DNA from: Rhipicephalus microplus
Lineage: Eukaryota; Arthropoda; Arachnida; Ixodida; Ixodidae
NCBI RefSeq assembly: GCF_043290135.1
Contig: NC_134704.1
Coordinates: 25,600,501 to 25,664,500, forward strand
Length of the DNA stretch: 64,000 bases
Reading direction: 5' to 3'
The notes below the pieces were generated by a model. That model was not told the origin of the DNA. It saw only the letters and a program-made list of their open reading frames with translations, and searched no databases. Below, in pieces: positions 50,301 to 59,300 of this stretch. Made by a program: the position numbers and the translations under genes. Position 1 is the stretch's first letter. Every line of letters begins with the position of its first letter.

Positions 50301-53300
50301 TTGTCGCAACGACGCCGGAGTTAGGGTATAAGCACGGCGGCCTAGCGAAGTCGGGCATGGTCTGTTCACAACAGCAAAAAAAACAACTACTTGCCGGTGT
50401 GGAGTGGTGATTTACAACGGTGCCTGGCGTCGTCTTGAAGTGTTTGGTCACTTTTCAGACGTAGAAAAAGGAACTTGTGGCGATGCAGCAAAGTGAAAAT
50501 GCCGAGTCCATGTGAAACGTGTCCGTGAGTTCTGGCGATTACAGTGCCTCCAAATACTTTGACAAAAGGGTGCTGGTTTGTGCTATCTGGTCGGACTTTG
50601 TAGAAAAGTTACTTCTGCTCCTCTGAAGAACGTGGATAAATTATTTTACCACGGTTCTCTTTTCTTAAATGGAGCACAATTAAATATATCACAAATCCAA
50701 TTACTTTATTCGTACTTGTGGATACGAATAAAACTGTTGTGTAAATGTTTTATTTATTTATTTCGTTCAGGAACATAAAGAGAACGTAACTCATTCTGGT
50801 AGAACGAAACTAAAACAAAACAAAAAAAGTCACATCTTTGCTGCAAAGGCGAAGCAATGAACGCGATAGCAACGAATCGGAAGGTCACGCGCAGAATGGC
50901 AAGCAGATCGAAACGTGCCCCGCGTTTCTCACGCACAAATGACGCGCTAAACGTACTCACAGGTACAGATGAACGCGAATAAGCGTCTCAGTTGTTACTT
51001 CGCCGTGTCTGAAAAGCGCGCTCTTTTCGCTAACGGAGACTGGGCGACGATTGTAGTGACCTTTGTGGGCCCGGTAACTACAACAGAATCGGTCCTGTGA
51101 AAACGCAGGGCCAGGCAAGACGTACTATCCACCCCATCGCGAGATAAGGGCGCGCGAGCGAGCGTCCACCCCCTCCTCTCCGCGGGCAAAGTGTCAACGC
51201 CGACTAAATTTCAAGGCCGAAAGGTTGCCGCAGTGACGTCAGAGGTTGGGGGCCCAGTTGCCCAACTGAGCATGCTCAGTAAGACTTTTTTCCACATCTT
51301 TTATTCGGCCCAATCAAGCCGCAGCAGCTGCGAGAGCGGGAGCGTTGGTTCTCCTAAAACGTGAACGAAACGCAGGCTTTCCGCCGCGTTCGCGGCGTAA
51401 CTGGGCCCCCACCCTCTGACGTCACTGCGGCAGCCTTTCGGCCTTGAAATTTAGTCGGCGTTGAAAGTATGCGTGAGAGATGAGAGCGCGCGCGCCGCCG
51501 CCGCGTCGTGACGATGTGGCGACGCGCGCACATTGCGCCATTTTGCTGGTAATGCTGAAAACACGATAGTTCCCCCCGAGATGCCCATCACCAGCCCTAA
51601 GGGGTAGATATAAAAATCTTGCCGTTTGAACGTTGAAGGAGGTGTCCTCCGTTGCTCAGTGGTTAACGTCTCGCACTCACGCTTCAGAGGTCCCACGTTC
51701 GATTCCACGCGCCGGAGTCATTTCCTGGACTGTTTTGCATATATATATATATATATATATACATACATACACACACACACGATGAGTGACGGCGACGCTC
51801 AAGTCGACGACGGCGGCAAAATTGAGCTGAGAGTGCCCATATAATTGATATCGCAATTAAACGTTTTGTTCAGGCACCCTGCTGTTAGAGCTGTAATGTC
51901 GTTAATTTCATCATCATAGGAGGAAAAATTGAGGTCAGTTCTATTATTAAATATCATGCTGAAGTCGCCGCATGTGAAGGCATGCACTTTAAGGCGTACT
52001 TTGCTCAATGGCATTTTTTGAAACTTGGTATATTAAGTCTATGACCCCTCAGACCATGGCGGATCCAGAGGGGGGGGCAGTAGGGGCCATCACTCCCCCC
52101 GCCAAAGCCTGTGTCAGCACCCCCCTTCATTACAGTGCTTGTAGTCTGCCTCCTATCAACAATTATGACAAATTAGTGAAACCACCATAAGCACACGTAA
52201 ACAGTGCTTATGCTATGAAGGGACTTTTCTGCTAGAAAAAAAAATTTATGATCACGCCTCCCTCTTCAATGTTGGTTCCGGCGACACCCCCCCTCAATGT
52301 GGGTGTCCTGATTTGCACCTGCCCTCAAGAGACAATATACTCCGTATTTACTGGTTGGCAAATGTGTAGAACCTAAATGCCATCAAAATATATGATGTCA
52401 TGGCATTTTGTGTGGCAATTTTAAGGTGGCGTCTCCACTCATGTCATCTTTCTGCATGTTTTGTTGCTCATCAAGCAAGCGTCTCCTCGCAACAATCAAA
52501 GTGATCTTAGAATTGTGAAGCAATAATTTGCTGATGGTGGGAGGGGTGAAAATAGTTATCTTTTTAGTTCCCCTTTAATCAAAAAGAATTTCATTGTAAC
52601 TAGAACATTGCCTGAAAGCCTTTGTTTGGATATTCTAATGCTCGCAATGAAGAAAAGAAATGTACATTCAAGGGCTCATTTTTTTTGTTAGGCACAATAT
52701 TAATGAGAACTAGCAGACAATGATGCTAAGGAAGGTATAGGCAACGTCGTTAGAAGTAATTGTAATGTAAATCTGAAGAAAGAAAAGTGGACAAATGGAT
52801 AACTTGCCACAGGCAGGATCCAAACCTGCGACCTTTGAATAACAAGTCCGATGCTCTGCCAACTGAGATACCACTGCAACTGTCCCTTCGTCCACTTTGT
52901 GGGGTATATATGTGCATTAAATGTGCGAGCGTCAGCACCGACTGTAGCCGTGACAGAGAGTGTGGCACACTCTTTTTTTGTGCCTGTGTACGTCATGTAG
53001 CACGTGTTGATATTACGAGCTGGCAGCCGGCCAATAATCCCAGCCAGCTCGTTATAAGACCACTTAATTGCTATGTGATGCCAAAACACTATTCGTTGGT
53101 CACAGGTGCGGTCCCTGCCCACAGCAAGTCATCGTGTCGTCTATTTTTTTTATTAACATTCATAATTACTTCTAATAACACCTCCTATGCTTTTCTTGGC
53201 ATCATGGCATCATCGCCTGTTGGATATTATTAATTCCATATTCATAAAGAAAACTAAAAAAACTTCGCGATCTCCCGCTTAAGGGAACCATGTGTGGGAC

Positions 53301-56300
53301 GCTTACACTGGCGGTTGCGTTGATGGTGGTGGCGCTCATCGCAGCGTTGCGAAGAAGAGAAACTTGGGGAGGAGCAAGGCAGGCAGTCATAAACCAGTGT
53401 TTCCTACTAGAACATGCCAATCGCTGCTAATGGTCAATGAGAGATAGAAGACGCTGATTGGATACAGAGACCTACAGTTCACATTTAGTTGACGTGCACA
53501 CTTCGAATTTTGATTGTTCAACAACGCACAGGAGAAATCTCCCACCGGCACTACTTTGGATGTCAAGATCCAGTGTCTAGAGATGCGGGGTGGCTAGTGA
53601 ATTGTTGTGCATTAGGAGCACTCGGTTTTTGCAATCAAGAAACTCGCCAGCAGATGCTATCTGCGTTGCGAGGTGAAAAAGGGGATAGCATATACAAAGG
53701 AGAGAGGGGGACTGTGCATGTGCAATGGGAGTGTAAACACTGCTGGGAGGAATTCTCAGAGGAGGGGAAGGGGGCTTGAGTGTTGGGTTTGCAAGGCGAG
53801 AAAGGGGGAGGGGCGCGCATGCGTTGTAAGGGTGGTCACGCCACACACCGGATTGAGCTTGATCATTAGATGCCTCGCATCTAATAAAACTGATTTTGTA
53901 GACCACTATCTCGTAAAAGGGTACTTACTATATCAGTGTCCATTGTCGTACTTGTGTAAACCCAACTGGTGTTGTAAAATTTATTGTCTCTATTTTGCAG
54001 TGTGAACTACAGGAGCTCAAGTCCGACTTGTATGAGGCGCAGTCAACTAGTTCTGTGCTGAATAAGGAGCTTCAGCATCTTGTGCTGCAGCTGCATTCAG
54101 CCCAGTTGCAAGTGTCTGCGCAGATGGGGCACGCAGGTGACTCTACTGCCATCAAGCAGAAACTGGTGAGTTCCCTGTTAAAATAAGTAATTATATGCCC
54201 CCACAGTGATGCCTTCAGTGTGGGGCACACCCAGTGTCTCTCATGGACGCACCCAGGGTCTGTTGGTGGGATGCCAACAAGAGAGAGAGCACTGCACGGG
54301 GGTTCTGACGTGCCCTCCAGGGTAGTCTTGCTCCGAGTCTAGCCAGTGGGAGCCTTTCAGTTAGTGGGTCGAAGCACGTTCGCAACATAAACTATGAAGG
54401 CATGTTGCACATCGCATGTTTCAAGTTGCTTGAAATAACATTGTGCATATTTTTGCACAATTATTGAGTGGACAACTAGCGCTCATTCAACCCCCGTGTG
54501 TTGCCTGTTGCTGTAAAGAATCATTTTGCTGGAGGCACTGCCATTTGATGTGCCACGTTCTAGGACCAATGTAGAGAAACGTTTTTTTTTTTTGCTAGAA
54601 ATAAATGCAATCAAAAACAATCTGGGCATACGTTTTGAGCCACATATCTTAATCTTTTTATGCAAGAATTCAACCTGACCAATTTTGTAACAATTGGATA
54701 TGTAATGGCTACTAATTATAACTAATTAATGACAGTTGTACAAATCAGCATGTCACCTTGTTCTAGAGAGTATTACTTTTGTTAATATCTTTGCACAAGC
54801 AGGAGAGTGTCGGGATTGAACCTTTCTAACTGGATGATGAACTGCCAGTGTTGCAAATCTATCCTTGAAGCTCTTGTGCCTATTACAGAAAGTATACTCT
54901 GAAATCCACGAAGTCGTGCAGCGAATTCGGGACGAAATTTATAGATGGAACTTTGAGCTTAATTTTCTTCTCTGTTGATAAACCTGTCAAAATAGCATTA
55001 GAGCTCTCAGAGCGCAATTTCTCCATCTAAAGGACATTAACCGGGGGTTGTTTTGCCGTGGGATAACATGGCACAACCACCCATAGGCTGCAAACAAGTA
55101 TGATTGAACCGAATTAAAAGATGCAGTGAAGCAGATGCAATGGTGAAAATTTTGCATAGTGTGCAAAGATGTGAGAATTACTCGACATAGTGGCTCTCAT
55201 ACCGCTAAGATTTCTCACTTGTCAGTGCTGATATGTCAGATTAATCTCGTCAATGTGTCAGCTGTGGTTGCCGGGACTGCATTATAAACCGAATGGAACA
55301 ACAGCCAGGTATGGAGGTACCACTGTTCTACCTGTATGTGTAACTTCTTGCAGGAACAAGAAATGACCATGTATCGAATGGATCTGGGCCGCGAGATGCA
55401 ACTGGAGGCAGAGGTAGCCCAGCTGCGCAAGGAGAATGCTTCGCTTCGCAGGGACATAGTGTCCCTGCAGAGCGAAGTGTTTGGTGCCAAGCTGGCTGCC
55501 AAGTACCTTGACAAAGAACTGGCTGGCAGGTTAGTCTTCGCCTCGTTGTGGTGGTCTAGTGGCTAAGGTACTCTGCTGCTGACCCGCAGGTTGCGGGATC
55601 AAATCCCGACTGCGGTGGCTGCATTTTCGATGGAGGAGAAAATGCTGTAGGCTCGTGTGCTCAGATTTGATTGCACGTTAAAGAACCCCAGGTGGTCGAA
55701 ATTTCCGGAACCCTCCACTACGACTTCTAAAGGTTGCGCAAATGTGGGACATTGCACGAGTGAACTCTGCAACACCCTTTGTGAAGTAATATGGAATGTG
55801 TCTGAAGTTAAACCCCATCTTCTAGTGAATGTTTTCTGGAAAGCCTTGCCCTTCTTGTGTCGTTTATGTACCCCAGACAAAATGATGGTTGTTGTAATTT
55901 TTCCATCACCAGACCCGGGTTTCGTATCGCTATAGCTTAAAAATTGTCAGGCTTATACCTGCCATTCTCGTAGACTGTTGTATCAGTGCTATAGTTATCA
56001 CACTTCGTGTCTCTGAGTGGCGCTGTTGTGCTTTTTCTTCATATACTGCTTAATTGCGGTATCATAAAAAAAAATCTGCCCAGTAGCGTGTGCTCGTTTC
56101 TGCCCAAGTAAGACAAAGCAGATGCCAGTAGTTCTCAAAATTTGAAGCATATCCCATGCTGCGTTATAGTAAAGTTTGGTTTTCCAACTGTGTTTGTGCG
56201 ACATAAGCTCATTAACTATGATTAAGAAGTCATGCAGACTTTAGCTTAGATGGTTGCCCAGGCTCATGTTGTAGTTACAAGAAACTGACAAAGCTTCCAT

Positions 56301-59300
56301 ACTGGACAGGGTTATAATAATTATGCTTTATCAGCAGGTGTCTTTTGCTGTGCAAAACGTTTTTTCTGAGTAGTATATAAGGCATAGGATATGTAATGGT
56401 AATGAACTCAATATATTGTAATAGGGAATATTAGATGAAAGATGTGTAAATATTACGAGCATGAACCATTTCCTGGCTGTCTGCTTATTTGATTTCGCAC
56501 TTGTCAGTGCATTTATGTTGATGAGGACTGCATCTATACTTATGCTTGATAATAAAATAGCCTATTGAGCTATGCCTTCGTACTTTCTCTCATCTTCAAG
56601 TCATGATCAATCTATCTACTAAGATTACGGGTGTGTATACATAGAGCATGTAGCAAGACACGTGTTCTTCAAAGCATTCCGCTGATGACGGCACTTTCAT
56701 TGCCTTTGCATACTTCAGGATCCAGCAAATACAACTACTCGGCCGAGACCTAAACCCAAGTGAACATGACCGCCTTTGGAATCAGCTGGAGTCTGAAATC
56801 CACCTGCACAGGCACAAGGCAGTAATTCGAGCCTGCCGAGGCCGCTCCTCCAATGCTGCTAGTCTGCCCGGGCCAGAGCTCACGATGCCCGACGAAGGCA
56901 CTCCGCTGCGCCGCCATCAGGGAATTGGAGATGTGCGGACCGTGCGACTTACTAAGGGCAAAGATGAAGGACTTGGAATCTCTATCACAGTATGTGATAA
57001 CCTCATCAATAATTTATGATTAATAAGTTTTATCTTCTGCTCATATTCTAGCTGCAAAATAAGAAAGTGGTAAAACTAAGCACTATTCTCTGCAGCTCAA
57101 GATAATAATGTTACATGTACTCTAATTTAGAGTTCATTAGTATGTTATTGCAATTTGGGTGACAACAGAACCATAGCTGTAGTTGCTGTGGCAAACATGC
57201 TTGTGTGCCAGAGCTTCGGTCATCAACACGCCTATCCCAGACCATCTCTGTAGTTTTGTTCATAATGCTGTCTGAGCGCCCATACCTCCTTCATCCAATG
57301 GAAACTTTCAGTATTTTTTGGTTTTCATTTGTGAGTGGCAACAAGAGTTCAACTATAGTGTGATAGTTTGCCATTACATGTTCAATCTACTGAAGGCTGG
57401 CATTATTATATCTTGTAATTAGAATGCCACTTTTTTTATTAATTAAAGCATACCAGGAGTATGTATAATGTTCATGATGTGAATGTTTACCATAATGAGG
57501 CCCTGTATGTAAGTCAAGTGTTATAAACTGTTGTATTCGTGCCTGGTAGATAGGTTGCGCTATGACATTTGTCACAATGAAGAATATACATTTAAGTGCA
57601 TGCATTAAGCTGTTTCGTATAGTGTCTCATGGAACTACTGCGCTCCTTGCAGGGTGGTCTAGAGCATGGTGTTCCCATAGTCATTTCTGAAGTTCTCCCA
57701 GACATGCCAGCCTGGAGGAGTGGCAAGCTGTTTGTCGGAGATGCCATTCTAGCTGCCAACGGTGTCGACTTGAGAGAAGCAAAGCACAACGACGCTGTCA
57801 AGGTTCTTTCTGGCTTGGTACGCTGCACTTAATGTTCTCGCCCATATTCAAACAGTATTCAAATTATTAAAATCGGTGTAGCATCGCTTTTGTTTAGCTG
57901 ATATTTGCACATAGGACAAAGAATTTTAGAGCGTACTTTCATAACCTCATTTTCTTGTACTTGACACTAAAAGCTGCCAGTGTCAGTGTGTCCGCACATA
58001 CTTTGAATTGCCGACGTTTATGTAAGGTTTTTGTGCTGTAGCTATTTTCGCAGAGGAATTTTTTAAAACTTGCTAAATTTAAACATTTAGCACAAGCTGA
58101 ATGAAGTGTAGCCCTTCATAACTAATAACTTAAGCAAACTGGCTGTCATGGTGACCTAATGGTTGCAGTGCTTGGCTGCTAGTCCAAAAGGTGCGGCTAA
58201 ATCCCAGCCATGACTGTTGCTTTTAGACGTATGCAAAGTGCCAGAGGTTCATCTACTGTGCGATTTCAGCGGGCGTTACAACGCCGGGTAGCTGAAATTA
58301 TCAGGAGCCCTCCACTTTAGCATCTCTGATAGCTTGAGCTGTTTTGAGAAGTTAAACACTAATCCAACCAACTAATAAGTGACTATAACAAGAACCGAAT
58401 GGATGCTGTCAAAATCAGTGGCATCATATATATTTCTTACTTGTATTCTTGCATCTTTGTTGGTTCATCAAGCCTCCTTGTTACAGTTGCACTTGCTGTT
58501 TTGATGTGGCAGAAGTGTAGTTTACTGATACTGTTTAACTTTACGTTCTTCCTTAATGTTCCTTTCGTGTCTTTGGTTGGCAACATGTTTTTGCAGCAAG
58601 GTGAAATTACACTGAAGGTCTTGTATATTTCACCTGACGAGGACAGTGATGACGAGACACAGGACAGTCAGCACTTGAGGTAAGGGAGCGCCCATGGTCA
58701 TCACTTTAGCGTATTATAATTGGACACAAAAGGTAATACCAAAATGATGCTTAAGACATAAATTAATGAAGGCTTATGGTATGAAAAGAGTCATTTCCTA
58801 ATAATTATCTGAAATGCAGCATGCCACAAGCTTCTTTAATAGACATTTTATTTATGTACGGCTAATCCTAGGGACAACTAGCTTGTACGTGTACTTTTTA
58901 ACATTACCGGAATACTAGATTGTGTTTATTCTGTTACAAGAATGCATAATTCAGGGACGCTTTAGCTCCCTATAAATAGAACGTTTGCGTGCATACATAA
59001 ACATACTTTTCCGTTTTCGCAAACCACTAAATGGTAATAACTGCATTTAAGCTATATATGATTTAGATAAGATTGAAACATCACTGCGGCAAAGTAATAA
59101 GCAAGGTTTTTAGTGTGCACAGTATTACTATGTGGAAAAGTGATGCAAAAATACCGATTTTGCGGAAAACGATGCCGACATGTTGTGACGCTTCGTGCAA
59201 CCACAGTCGTGGACACATTTGTTATTGCCTAGTTTTTATGAGGGAAAATGTTATGAAAAAGGCTACATATTCATATTTAATCACTGCAAGGCACTTACAC

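Noticed and set aside
51646..51717. Functional tRNA gene
   Set aside because: Box A and B are present, but the T-arm does not pair and a microsatellite tail follows.
52806..52884. Functional tRNA-Asn gene (minus strand)
   Set aside because: The anticodon stem does not pair and a SINE body follows, so it is a tRNA-derived retroposon.
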